Position numbers and translations under genes: made by a program. The notes beneath the pieces were generated by a model. The model did not search any database. It saw only the letters and a list, made by a program, of their open reading frames with translations, and had not been told where the DNA came from. 64,000 nucleotides of DNA, taken from assembly GCF_029210375.1 (NCBI RefSeq), contig NZ_JARGER010000012.1, positions 92,048-156,047 of the forward strand. The letters run 5' to 3'. Within the stretch, counting starts at the first letter, position 1, and each line of letters starts with the position of its first letter. This stretch comes from Nocardioides sp. YIM 152315. Its GTDB lineage: Bacteria > Actinomycetota > Actinomycetes > Propionibacteriales > Nocardioidaceae. Of this stretch, positions 51,517 to 59,377 are shown one piece after another.

Positions 51517-51741
51517 ATGACTGGTGAGAAGTCCGCAGAGAAGATGGAAGCGATCCAGGCCGTCGTCGACCGGGTCACCTCCTGGCAGGACGGCGCGACC
51601 GAGGGCACGGTCGAGTCCGAGCTGCGCAAGGGATTCGCCGAGGCCGGCGTCGACGTGTCGGACGGCGAGGTGACGCAGCTGACCGACGCGATCGAGGGCG
51701 AGCACGGCGCCGTCTCCGCCGCGGAGGTCCTCCGGGCGTGA
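51517..51741 (+). CDS. Small conserved hypothetical protein (74 aa)
   Basis: A 74-residue protein, mostly helical and acidic, without a signal or membrane segment: MEAIQAVVDRVTSWQDGATEGTVESELRKGF and EVTQLTDAIEGEHGAVSAAEVL. It looks like two helical hairpins. No function recognised. Its stop overlaps the start of the next gene (GTGA), so the two are coupled. It starts divergently from the M50-like protease. Confidence 0.72.
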   Translation: MTGEKSAEKMEAIQAVVDRVTSWQDGATEGTVESELRKGFAEAGVDVSDGEVTQLTDAIEGEHGAVSAAEVLRA

Positions 51742-52172
51742 GCGGACCCGATGCCGCCCACCGGCGTCCCGAGGGAGTCGACGACGCGACCGTCGACGCG
51801 CTCGGCAAGCTCTCGGAGGCGCTCGAGGCCGTGGAGGTCGCGCGCGGCCACCTCTATGCGTTCCACCGCCTCTCGGGCACCGCGGACCTCACCCTCGGCG
51901 ACGCCGTACGGCGCCTGCGCGCGGCCGGCCACGACGACTTGGCCGACCGGATCGAGCGGGAGCTCGTCGGCCGCAACGTGATCCCCGGCCGCTGGACCTT
52001 CCAGATCGTCGAGGCCTACGACGACACCTACTACGCGGCGTTCAAGGGGCTCGACGAGGCGGCCCGCGACCAGCTCGTCGGGGGCCGGCGACACCTCTAC
52101 GAGGCCGAGATGAAGGAGGACCGCCGCACTCACGGGCGAGCGAGCCACGAGGCGACGCCCGAGGACCTCTGA
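51738..52172 (+). CDS. Conserved hypothetical protein (helical, 144 aa)
   Basis: A 144-residue soluble protein with a long helical N-terminal half (VDALGKLSEALEAVEVARGHLYAFHRLSG) and RWTFQIVEAYDDTYYAAFKGLDEAARDQLVGGRRHLYEAEMK near the C terminus, a pattern seen in actinobacterial proteins of unknown function. GTG 51738 overlaps the stop of the 74-aa gene. No catalytic motif seen. Confidence 0.75.
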   Translation: MSGPDAAHRRPEGVDDATVDALGKLSEALEAVEVARGHLYAFHRLSGTADLTLGDAVRRLRAAGHDDLADRIERELVGRNVIPGRWTFQIVEAYDDTYYAAFKGLDEAARDQLVGGRRHLYEAEMKEDRRTHGRASHEATPEDL

Positions 52173-52188
52173 TCACCCCACGTGTGGG

Positions 52189-52194
52189 TACGTT
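52189..52194 (+). promoter_or_regulatory. -10 box (TACGTT) for the aldo/keto reductase gene, leaderless
   Basis: TACGTT ends 7 nt before ATG 52202. Confidence 0.5.
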
Positions 52195-52201
52195 GAGCGG
52201 C

Positions 52202-53038
52202 ATGGTCCTTCCGACGCACACGCTCAACGACGGCAGCACGCTGCCCGCCATCGGCTTCGGCACCTACCCGCTCAAGGGGGACGAGGCCGTCTCGACCATC
52301 GTGTCCGCGGTCGAGAACGGCTACCGACTGCTCGACACGGCGGTGAACTACCGCAACGAGGAGGCCGTCGGCGAGGGCGTGCGGGCGACGGGACTGCCGC
52401 GCGAGGAGCTCTTCGTGTGCAGCAAGATCCCGGGTCGCGACCACGGGTACGACGACGCGATCGCCAGCACCCACGCGTCGCTGGAGCGGCTCGGCCTCGA
52501 CTACCTCGACCTGCATCTCATCCACTGGCCCAACCCGGGCGTGGACAGGTACGTCGAGGCCTGGCGCGCCCTGGTCGCGCTGCGCGAGCAGGGCCTGGTA
52601 CGCAGGATCGGGGTCTCGAACTTCACCGGGGCGCACCTCGAGCGCATCATCGAGGAGACCGGGGTGACGCCGGCCGTGAACCAGATCGAGCTCCATCCCT
52701 ACTTCCCCCAGGTCGAGATGCGCGCGGTCAACGAGCGACTCGGCATCCGCACCGAGTCGTGGAGCCCGCTCGGCAAGCGGCAGGCGCCCTTCGCCGAGCC
52801 GCCGGTCGCCGAGGCGGCCGAGGCCCACGGCGTCACGCCCGCCCAGGTGATCCTGCGGTGGCAGGTGCAGCTCGGCGCCGTCCCGATCCCGAAGTCGTCG
52901 ACGCCCGAGCGCCAGCGGCAGAACCTCGACGTGTTCGGCTTCGAGCTCACCGACGACCAGGTCGCCGCGATCACCGCTCTCGCGCGCCCCGATGGCCGCC
53001 TCTTCGGCGGTGACCCGGACACCCACGAGGAGATGTGA
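52202..53038 (+). CDS. Aldo/keto reductase
   Basis: A 278-residue (alpha/beta)8 NADPH-dependent carbonyl reductase. Active-site Asp/Tyr are in YRLLDTAVNYRNE, Lys in FVCSKIPG, His in YLDLHLIHWPNP, and IPKSSTPERQRQN is the NADPH pyrophosphate-binding motif. Members reduce keto acids and sugars (2,5-diketo-D-gluconate reductase type). ATG 52202 is preceded by a leaderless box; GTG 52184 is the alternative but lies upstream of the predicted transcript start. Confidence 0.93.
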   Translation: MVLPTHTLNDGSTLPAIGFGTYPLKGDEAVSTIVSAVENGYRLLDTAVNYRNEEAVGEGVRATGLPREELFVCSKIPGRDHGYDDAIASTHASLERLGLDYLDLHLIHWPNPGVDRYVEAWRALVALREQGLVRRIGVSNFTGAHLERIIEETGVTPAVNQIELHPYFPQVEMRAVNERLGIRTESWSPLGKRQAPFAEPPVAEAAEAHGVTPAQVILRWQVQLGAVPIPKSSTPERQRQNLDVFGFELTDDQVAAITALARPDGRLFGGDPDTHEEM

Positions 53039-53045
53039 CCTCGTC

Positions 53046-53051
53046 TACTCT
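53046..53051 (+). promoter_or_regulatory. -10 box (TACTCT) for the cyclophilin lipoprotein gene, leaderless
   Basis: TACTCT ends 7 nt before ATG 53059, just after the aldo/keto reductase stop. Confidence 0.5.
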
Positions 53052-53058
53052 CTGGCCC

Positions 53059-53742
53059 ATGCGTCCGCGTCTGCTCGCCGTGCCGGTCGTCGTGCTCTCG
53101 TGGTGCGTCGTCCTGACGGGCTGCTCCGACGGCGACGACGAGGGTGGGGCCGCCACCGACACCGCGCCCACCGAGGCGATCTCCTGCGACTACCCCAGCT
53201 CGCCGATGGGTGCCGCCAAGGAGGTCGACCCGCCGCCGGCGTCCACGACGCTCGGCGGGACGGTGCCGGCCACGATCGCGACCAGCGTCGGTGACCTCTC
53301 GATCGAGCTCGACGCCGATGCCGCCCCGTGCACGGTGAGCTCGTTTCGCTCGCTGGCCGACCAGGGCTACTTCGACGGCACCGGCTGCCACCGCCTCGTC
53401 ACGCCGCCGGCCTCGATCGCGGTCCTCCAGTGCGGCGATCCCACGGGCACCGGCGCCGGGGGGCCGGGATACTCCTTCGCCGACGAGCTCAGCGGCTCGG
53501 AGACCTACGAGGCCGGCACGCTCGCGATGGCGAACGCCGGCCCCGACACCAACGGCTCCCAGTTCTTCATGGTGTACGCCGACTCGCAGCTGCCGCCCAG
53601 CTACACCGTCTTCGGCCACCTCGACACCTCGTCCGTGCGGACGCTCGAGAAGGTTGCGGCCGACGGCAGCGACAACGCGAACGGCGCCAACGACGGCCAC
53701 CCCCACACCCCCGTCGACATCGAGTCCGTCACCGTCGGCTGA
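53059..53742 (+). CDS. Cyclophilin-type peptidyl-prolyl isomerase lipoprotein
   Basis: A 227-residue exported folding factor. The lipobox is LTGC (Cys22). The cyclophilin core has VSSFRSLADQGYFDGTGCHRLV (active-site His/Arg region), GGPGYSFADELSGSETYEAGTLAMANAGPDTNGSQFFMV (Gln-Phe catalytic strand) and YTVFGHLDTS. In combination with the FKBP lipoprotein at 13 kb it adds a second extracytoplasmic prolyl isomerase. ATG 53059 is supported by the promoter. Confidence 0.93.
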   Translation: MRPRLLAVPVVVLSWCVVLTGCSDGDDEGGAATDTAPTEAISCDYPSSPMGAAKEVDPPPASTTLGGTVPATIATSVGDLSIELDADAAPCTVSSFRSLADQGYFDGTGCHRLVTPPASIAVLQCGDPTGTGAGGPGYSFADELSGSETYEAGTLAMANAGPDTNGSQFFMVYADSQLPPSYTVFGHLDTSSVRTLEKVAADGSDNANGANDGHPHTPVDIESVTVG

Positions 53743-53774
53743 ACCCGCCGGCGCGCGGGCCCGTGTGAACCCGT

Positions 53775-55445
53775 GTGCTCCTCGAGCGTGGTGCCCCCCG
53801 CCGGCACCCGGTGCGGTCGGTGCTGCTCACCGGGCTGGCGACGCTGCCGCTCCTCGCGGTGCTCAACGTCCCCGAGCGGCTCGACCGGCTGGAGGTCGCG
53901 GCGTTCGTGCGCCTGCCGCTGGAGCTGCTGGCCCTGGTCGCGATCGCGCTGCTGCTGCCGGTGCATCGGCCGAGGTTGCGCACGACGTACGCCGTCGCCG
54001 TCGGGCTGCTGCTCGCGGTGGCCGGCGTGCTGCGCGTGCTCGACCTGGGCTTCCGCGAGGCACTCAACCGCCCCTTCGACCCTCTGGTCGACTGGCAGTA
54101 CGCCGGCCGCGTCGCCGGGACGCTCCGCGCCTCGGTGGGCGACGGGCTCGGCACGCTGCTGCTGGTCGCGGCGACCCTGCTCGGGCTGGTGCTGCTCGTA
54201 GCCCTCCCCTTCGCGGTGCTCCGGCTGACCCGCGCCGCGGCCCGCGACCGTGCCGCCGCCGGACGCGTTGTCGCGGCGCTCGCGGCCCTGTGGCTGGTGC
54301 TCGCACTGCTCGACGTCCGCACCGACGGCCGCGCGGCAGCGGGCCGCGGGACCGCGGCGTACGTCTACGACCAGGTCGCGCGGATCCCCGGCGAGCTCGC
54401 CGAGCGGCGCGAGTTCGCCCGGGCCGCGCAGCAGGACCCCTACCGCGACGTGCCCGGCTCGCGGCTCCTCGGTGCGCTGCGCGGCAAGGACGTGCTCATC
54501 GTGTTCGTCGAGAGCTACGGTCGGGTCGCGGTCGAGGACCCGGACGTCTCCCCCGGCGTCGGGGAGGTCCTCGCCGACGGGACCGCCGACCTGGCGGGGG
54601 CCGGCTTCGGGGCGCGGACGGCCTGGCTGACGTCGCCGACCTTCGGCGCCGTCAGCTGGCTCGCCCACGCGACGCTGCAGTCGGGCCTGTGGGTCGACAG
54701 CGAGCAGCGCTATGACCAGCTCGTGACCAGCCCCCGGCTCACCCTCAGCCGCCTCTTCCGGCGGGCCGGGTGGCGCACGGTCGCCGACGTGCCGGCCAAT
54801 ACCCACGACTGGGCCCAGGCCGGCTACTACGACTTCGACCGGGTCTACGACTCGCGCGACGTCGGCTACCAGGGGCCGCGGTTCGGCTACCCGACGATGC
54901 CGGACCAGTACACGCTGGACGCCTTCCACCGCCTCGAGCTCGCGCCCGGCGACCGCCGACCGGTGATGGCCGAGATCGACCTGATCAGCAGCCACGCACC
55001 GTGGTCTCGCACGCCGCGGATGGTGGCGCAGTCGGCCGTCGGCGACGGCTCGGTCTACGACGGGATGCCCGAGACGCTGCCGTCGGAGCGCGACATCTGG
55101 CCCGATCCCGACCGGGTGCGCGCGGCGTACGGCGCGGCTGTCGAGTACTCGCTGCGCTCGGTCGTGTCGTTCCTGACGACCTACGGCGACGACGACACCG
55201 TCGTGCTCCTCCTCGGTGACCACCAGCCCGCGACGATCGTGTCCGGGCCCGACGCGACCTTCGACGTGCCGGTGTCGGTCATCGCCCGGGACCCAGCGGT
55301 GCTCGACCGGATCTCGGAGTGGGACTGGCGGCCGGGGCTGCGGCCCGCGGCCGACGCGCCAGTGTGGCGGATGGACGCGCTCCGCGACCGCTTCCTGGCC
55401 GCGTACGCACGAGCCACACCCCGTCGCGAGCGAACGACTCGGTGA
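53775..55445 (+). CDS. LTA synthase-like membrane sulfatase/phosphatase-superfamily protein
   Basis: A 556-residue protein with about four N-terminal membrane helices (to residue ~180) and a sulfatase-like extracytoplasmic domain: the nucleophile-type segment is FVESYGRVAVED, and HDWAQAGYYDFDRVYDSRDVGYQGP, VMAEIDLISSHAPWS and VLLLGDHQPAT match the lipoteichoic acid synthase fold. It probably transfers or releases phosphoglycerol units or a related group on the cell surface. The first start may be GTG 53773/53775 (two overlapping). Its 3' end overlaps the convergent CDP-alcohol transferase gene by 167 bp. Confidence 0.85.
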   Translation: MLLERGAPRRHPVRSVLLTGLATLPLLAVLNVPERLDRLEVAAFVRLPLELLALVAIALLLPVHRPRLRTTYAVAVGLLLAVAGVLRVLDLGFREALNRPFDPLVDWQYAGRVAGTLRASVGDGLGTLLLVAATLLGLVLLVALPFAVLRLTRAAARDRAAAGRVVAALAALWLVLALLDVRTDGRAAAGRGTAAYVYDQVARIPGELAERREFARAAQQDPYRDVPGSRLLGALRGKDVLIVFVESYGRVAVEDPDVSPGVGEVLADGTADLAGAGFGARTAWLTSPTFGAVSWLAHATLQSGLWVDSEQRYDQLVTSPRLTLSRLFRRAGWRTVADVPANTHDWAQAGYYDFDRVYDSRDVGYQGPRFGYPTMPDQYTLDAFHRLELAPGDRRPVMAEIDLISSHAPWSRTPRMVAQSAVGDGSVYDGMPETLPSERDIWPDPDRVRAAYGAAVEYSLRSVVSFLTTYGDDDTVVLLLGDHQPATIVSGPDATFDVPVSVIARDPAVLDRISEWDWRPGLRPAADAPVWRMDALRDRFLAAYARATPRRERTTR

Positions 55446-55902
55446 GCAGCGCCAGCGCGACCAGCAGCACCGCGGTCGCCGCCATCGTCGGCAGCAGGCC
55501 CGCGGTGACCACCGTCAGCACCACGCCCTGGACCGCCGCGACGACCTTGCGCCAGTAGCGCGGCGGCACCGGCCTCCTCAGCCACGACCAGACCAGTTCG
55601 GCCGCCCACAGCAGATAGCGCGCCGCCCCGATCAGCAGCACCCACGCGCCGTACGACGCCGCGACGTGGACGCTCAGCACGAGGATCAGCAGGGCGTCGG
55701 TCTCCATGTCGAAGCGCGCTCCGAACGCCGAAGCGGTGCCGGTGCGCCGCGCGACCCGGCCGTCCACGAAGTCGAGCGCGAGCGCGACCGACGCCAGCGG
55801 CACCGCCGCCTGCGGAGGACCGACCGCGAGCAGTCCGGCGACCACGACGACGAGCGCGGCACGGACGCCGGTGACGCGGTCGGCGGGCCCGAGCCTGGTC
55901 AT
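55279..55902 (-). CDS. CDP-alcohol phosphatidyltransferase
   Basis: A 207-residue integral membrane enzyme that joins CDP-diacylglycerol and an alcohol or a related reaction. The signature D-x2-D-G-x2-A-R-x8-G-x3-D-x3-D is met exactly by LDFVDGRVARRTGTASAFGARFDMETDA. About six helices follow. The last ~55 residues (RTRPGSGRGARPSATLARR... Arg/Pro/Ala-rich) are coded in the antisense of the sulfatase 3' end and may be non-functional. ATG 55902. Which alcohol (inositol, glycerol or other) is not decided by sequence. Confidence 0.88.
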   Translation of the reverse strand: MTRLGPADRVTGVRAALVVVVAGLLAVGPPQAAVPLASVALALDFVDGRVARRTGTASAFGARFDMETDALLILVLSVHVAASYGAWVLLIGAARYLLWAAELVWSWLRRPVPPRYWRKVVAAVQGVVLTVVTAGLLPTMAATAVLLVALALLTESFARDGVWLVRTRPGSGRGARPSATLARRPRAAAPAASPTPRSGRAPLGPGR

Positions 55903-55934
55903 GTCGAGGAGTACGCCGGGGGCCGCTCACGGGT

Positions 55935-56825
55935 TCAGTCGCCGAGCGGGAACGCCACCCCGGTCAGCCTCTCGGAGCGCTGCCACAGCCCGCGCGCCAG
56001 CTCGGGGTCGATCGCGTCGCGACTGCGCCCGACCGCCGTCGGCCAGCCCCTCATCCCGAGCGGGCCGCCGGGACCGATGAAGGTGTTGCCGGGCAGGTCC
56101 ATCGTCGCGGCGTAGAGCGTGGTCAGCGCCCCCTGCCAGGCCGGCATGCCCGCGACGCGGTGGCCCCAGCCGCCGACCCAGGTGAAGAAGGCGTTGCCGG
56201 TGTTGGCCGTGATCGCCGTGGCCGTCGACCCCGGGTGGGCACCGGTGGCGCGCAGCGTCGAGCCGGCGGCGGTGAGCCGGCGCTGGAGCTCGGCGAGGAA
56301 GAGCAGGTTCGCGAGCTTCGACGCGGCGTACGCGGCATAGGGCCGATAGGTCCGGCGCTCCCAGTTGAGGTCGTCGAGGTCGAGGCGCGCGGAGTGGTGG
56401 GCGTCCGAGCCGATCACGACGACCCGGTCGCGCAGTCGGGGAAGCAGCAGGTTGGTGAGCGCGAAGTGCCCGAGGTGGTTGGTCGCCAGGTGGGTCTCGA
56501 AGCCGTCGACGGTGAGCGCGTGGGGCACGGCGAGCACACCGGCGTTGTTGACGAGCACGTCGACCGGGCCGACGTCGGCGGCGAACGCGCGCACCGAGGA
56601 CAGGTCCGCGACGTCGAGGCTGCGCACCTCCACCGCACCCGGCAGCGTGGCTGCCACGCGCTCGCCCTTCTCGCGATTGCGGACCGCGAGCACCACCTCG
56701 GCCCCGCGCCCGGCCAGCACGCGGGCGGTCTCGAGGCCGAGGCCGCCGCTCGCGCCGGTGACCACGAACCGGCGGCCGTCCTGCGCGGGCACGGCATCCC
56801 ACCGGGGCGCCCGCGTGCGGGGCAC
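55935..56825 (-). CDS. Short-chain dehydrogenase/reductase
   Basis: A 296-residue SDR of the retinol/WW-domain oxidoreductase type. The TGxxxGxG motif is VTGASGGLGLETA, the NNAG motif VLVNNAGVLAVP, the N-S-YxxxK catalytic set RVVVIGSDAHHS and YAAYAASKLANLLF, all in place. Reduces or oxidises an unknown alcohol/ketone using NAD(P). GTG 56825 lies 3 bp from the OsmC stop, so it is transcribed together with that gene. Confidence 0.9.
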   Translation of the reverse strand: MPRTRAPRWDAVPAQDGRRFVVTGASGGLGLETARVLAGRGAEVVLAVRNREKGERVAATLPGAVEVRSLDVADLSSVRAFAADVGPVDVLVNNAGVLAVPHALTVDGFETHLATNHLGHFALTNLLLPRLRDRVVVIGSDAHHSARLDLDDLNWERRTYRPYAAYAASKLANLLFLAELQRRLTAAGSTLRATGAHPGSTATAITANTGNAFFTWVGGWGHRVAGMPAWQGALTTLYAATMDLPGNTFIGPGGPLGMRGWPTAVGRSRDAIDPELARGLWQRSERLTGVAFPLGD

Positions 56826-56827
56826 GG

Positions 56828-57277
56828 TCAGGCCTCGAGGCACTCGATCGGGCCGCCGACCTGCACGGTGCGCCCGACGGTGCACAGCCGGTCGTGCGAC
56901 TGCGCGATCGAGCGCGGCAGCACCTCGCGCGCCCGGTCGCCGTCCTCGCCGTCGGGGAACCGCACGTCGAAGGTGAGCCGGAGGTTCACCAGCCGGTTGC
57001 CGTGCTCGTCGCGGACCTTGTCGCCCTCGGCCGTCACGTCGAACGTCGTCGCCTGCGCGCGCTTGCCCGTGATCAGGTCGACGTCGATCGCGCTGCACCC
57101 GGCCAGCGCCGCGAGCAGCAGCTCGACCGGCGTGAAGTCCGGGTCGTCGCCCGAGCCGACCGCGACCACTCCCCCGCGTGCATTCGTCGCCTTGTAGCGA
57201 CCCGCGCCGATCTTGGTGAGGTCGATGTGACGGTGGGCGTTCTCTGCGACGGGTGGGACGGGCAGGTCGGGGGTCAT
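56828..57277 (-). CDS. OsmC-family peroxiredoxin-like protein
   Basis: A 149-residue OsmC/Ohr-fold protein with the redox cysteines Cys in LAALAGCSAIDVD and Cys in HDRLCTVGRTVQ at conserved spacing. OsmC enzymes reduce organic hydroperoxides with thiols. The 20 N-terminal residues (MTPDLPVPPVAENAHRHIDL) are before the core. A CACGCT element lies 6 nt before ATG 57277, a weak leaderless-type promoter. The SDR gene follows on the same strand. Confidence 0.92.
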   Translation of the reverse strand: MTPDLPVPPVAENAHRHIDLTKIGAGRYKATNARGGVVAVGSGDDPDFTPVELLLAALAGCSAIDVDLITGKRAQATTFDVTAEGDKVRDEHGNRLVNLRLTFDVRFPDGEDGDRAREVLPRSIAQSHDRLCTVGRTVQVGGPIECLEA

Positions 57278-57387
57278 GGCGACAGCGTGCCAGACCGCGA
57301 CACGCCCGGGACGACGTCCGCCCTTGAACGCAGCCATCCCGTCGGCAACGCTGGTCTGGACCAGCCAACGCCATCGGAAAGGCGAGC

Positions 57388-57672
57388 ATGCTCACCCTCA
57401 CCGAGAACGCCACAGCCATCGTCAACGAGATCACCCACCAGCCCGGCCTCGACGAGAGCGCCGGTCTCCGCATCACCTCGACGTCGACGCCCGACCAGGC
57501 CTTCGAGATCACCGCGGCCGCCCAGGGCGAGCCCGGCGACCAGGTCGTCGAGCAGGGCGGCGCGACCATCTACCTCGACGAGACCTCCGCCACGATGCTC
57601 GACGACAAGGTGCTCGACGCCGCCGTCGACCCGAGCGGCAAGGTCGAGTTCGCCCTCGCGATCCAGGGCTGA
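57388..57672 (+). CDS. HesB/IscA-like protein lacking cysteines
   Basis: A 94-residue protein of the HesB/IscA (Fe-S biogenesis) fold: MLTLTENATAIVNEI and GLRITSTSTP, YLDETSATMLDDKVLD match the family. The three cysteines that bind iron or the cluster are all absent; no cysteine occurs at all. A cluster-scaffold role is therefore excluded, and it may be a non-metal relative. SD GGAAAGGCGAG 4 nt before ATG 57388. A perfect terminator hairpin follows. Confidence 0.85.
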   Translation: MLTLTENATAIVNEITHQPGLDESAGLRITSTSTPDQAFEITAAAQGEPGDQVVEQGGATIYLDETSATMLDDKVLDAAVDPSGKVEFALAIQG

Positions 57673-57693
57673 CACCCAGAACCTCCCTGGAAG

Positions 57694-57722
57694 GCGGGCC
57701 CCGGCCACGGACCGGGGCCCGC
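57694..57722. terminator. Perfect 11-bp hairpin after the HesB-like gene
   Basis: GCGGGCCCCGG (57694-57704) pairs with CCGGGGCCCGC (57712-57722) across a 7-nt loop. Located 22 bp after the stop; no T-run. Confidence 0.7.
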
Positions 57723-57759
57723 TGCCTGTCCGGACTCCGCTCTTGCGAGGATCAACGCC

Positions 57760-58758
57760 ATGACCACGACCGCCCGCGAGGTCCACCTCGCCTCCCGCCC
57801 CCAGGGGTGGCCGACGCCCGACGACTTCCGCACCGTCGAGACCGAGCTCGCCGACCCCGGCCCCGGCGAGGTCCTGGTCCGCAACACGTTCGTCTCCGTC
57901 GATCCCTACATGCGCGGACGGATGAACGACGTGAAGTCCTACGTGCCTCCGTTCGCCCTCGACGCGCCGATGGACGGCGGTGCCGTCGGCGAGGTCGTCG
58001 CGTCCGCGTCCGACGACGTCGCCGTGGGCGACACGGTGCTGCACCAGGCGGGGTGGCGCACCCATGCACTCCTGCCGAGCCGCGACGTACGACGCGTCGA
58101 CGTGTCACAGGTCCCCGCGTCGGCGTACCTCGGAGCGCTCGGGATGCCGGGCATGACCGCGTACGTCGGCCTCACCCGCGTCGCCGCGCTCGCCGAGGGC
58201 GAGACCGTCTTCATCTCGGGGGCGGCGGGTGCGGTCGGCTCCGCGGCCGGCCAGATGGCCCGGCAGCTGGGCGCGGGCACCGTGATCGGGTCCGCCGGCT
58301 CACCGGAGAAGTGCGAGTGGCTCACCGGTGAGCTCGGCTTCGACGTCGCCCTCGACTACAAGGCCGCCCCCATCGGCCGGCAGCTGCGCGAACACGCCCC
58401 GGTCGACGTCTACTTCGACAACGTCGGCGGCAACCACCTCGAGGCCGCGATCTTCGCGATGTCCGACTTCGGCCGGATCGCCGCGTGCGGGGCGATCGCC
58501 GACTACAACGCCGACACCCCCACCCCGGGTCCGCGCAACCTGATGATGGTCGTGAGCAAGCGCCTGACCCTGCGCGGCTTCATCGTCACCGACCACCGCG
58601 ACGTGGCCGCGGAGTTCTACAGGCTGGCCGGCCAGTGGGTCGCCGACGGGTCGCTCACCTGGCGCGAGACCGTCGTCGACGGCCTCGACCACGCGGTCGA
58701 CGCCTTCCTCGGACTGCATCGCGGCGACAACACCGGGAAGATGCTCGTCCGACCCTGA
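57760..58758 (+). CDS. NADP-dependent MDR-family oxidoreductase (prostaglandin reductase-like)
   Basis: A 332-residue medium-chain reductase without zinc. The N-terminal ASRPQGWPTPDDFRTVE and VSVDPYMRGRMND are the leukotriene B4 12-hydroxydehydrogenase/PTGR type; the Rossmann motif is VFISGAAGAVGSAAGQMA (AAGAVGS). FDNVGGNHLEAAIFAM is the second conserved part. It reduces double bonds of enals or enones. ATG 57760; a GAGGA SD-like motif lies 8 nt upstream. Confidence 0.93.
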   Translation: MTTTAREVHLASRPQGWPTPDDFRTVETELADPGPGEVLVRNTFVSVDPYMRGRMNDVKSYVPPFALDAPMDGGAVGEVVASASDDVAVGDTVLHQAGWRTHALLPSRDVRRVDVSQVPASAYLGALGMPGMTAYVGLTRVAALAEGETVFISGAAGAVGSAAGQMARQLGAGTVIGSAGSPEKCEWLTGELGFDVALDYKAAPIGRQLREHAPVDVYFDNVGGNHLEAAIFAMSDFGRIAACGAIADYNADTPTPGPRNLMMVVSKRLTLRGFIVTDHRDVAAEFYRLAGQWVADGSLTWRETVVDGLDHAVDAFLGLHRGDNTGKMLVRP

Positions 58759-58775
58759 GCCGTCGTACCCCCCGC

Positions 58776-59141
58776 TCACTCCGGGAGCAGGGTGCCGAGA
58801 GGCCCCAGGTCGATGTTGAGGTCCTCCGTGGTCAGCCCGTAGCGCTCCTTGAGGTCCTCCATGGCCCGCTCGAGGTGCATCAGGCCGTTGCCGAGACCCT
58901 CGACCTGCTCGTCGGTCAGGTCGCCCTCGTCCACACGCCGCAGCGCCTGCTTCTCCATCAGCTGCCGGATGAGCTCGATGATGGTCAGCACGAGCTTGAG
59001 CAGGTCCCTCTCGACCGCCTCGGCGTCGGTCTCCAGCCGCTGGGGCAGCACGGTGCGCCGCTCGGAACCCGACCGGCGGTCGGCCGGACGGTCGTGCGCC
59101 CACCCGAGCGCAGCCAGGTCGTCCCACGGCTCCCCGCTCAT
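58776..59141 (-). CDS. gvpK: Gas vesicle protein GvpK
   Basis: A 121-residue accessory gas-vesicle protein. The diagnostic block is RLETDAEAVERDLLKLVLTIIELIRQLMEKQALRRVDEG, followed by LTDEQVEGLGNGLMHLERAMEDLKERYGLTTEDLNIDLGPLG; only short parts are quoted: LVLTIIELIRQLMEKQALRR and GLTTEDLNIDLGPLG. GvpK acts in the assembly of gas-vesicle nuclei and is required in well studied clusters. It is the last gene of the operon; the Streptomyces order (S then K) is kept. ATG 59141 overlaps the gvpS stop. Confidence 0.94.
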   Translation of the reverse strand: MSGEPWDDLAALGWAHDRPADRRSGSERRTVLPQRLETDAEAVERDLLKLVLTIIELIRQLMEKQALRRVDEGDLTDEQVEGLGNGLMHLERAMEDLKERYGLTTEDLNIDLGPLGTLLPE

Positions 59142-59377
59142 CGCGATCCCGCCTCCCGGCCCTGCTCGCCCTGCTCCATGGCGGCGCGCACGGAGCTGAT
59201 CATCAGCTGCAGCCGGATCTCGACCAGGTCCACGCCCGCCAGCGACACGACGACGTCGCCCGCGACGACGACCCCGGTCCCCAGGAGCCGGTCGAGCAGG
59301 TCGACGAGCGCGACCGGAGCCAGGTCCCTGGCGGGCTGTCGCTCGACCCGCTGCTCGCCGGAGTCCAGGACCGTCAC
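59138..59377 (-). CDS. gvpS: GvpA-family small protein (GvpS-like)
   Basis: A 79-residue GvpA-fold protein: LVDLLDRLLGTGVVVAGDVVVSLAGVDLVEIRLQLMISSV contains the beta-beta-alpha pattern of PF00741 (GvpA/J/M/S). Its position between gvpL and gvpK matches gvpS of Streptomyces clusters, hence the name; the family does not allow certain assignment. GTG 59377 overlaps the gvpL stop and the protein stop overlaps gvpK. Confidence 0.82.
   Translation of the reverse strand: MTVLDSGEQRVERQPARDLAPVALVDLLDRLLGTGVVVAGDVVVSLAGVDLVEIRLQLMISSVRAAMEQGEQGREAGSR

Noticed and set aside
53743..53774. Terminator between the cyclophilin and sulfatase-type genes
   Set aside because: Only a 5-bp CCCGC/GCGGG stem is present; too weak.
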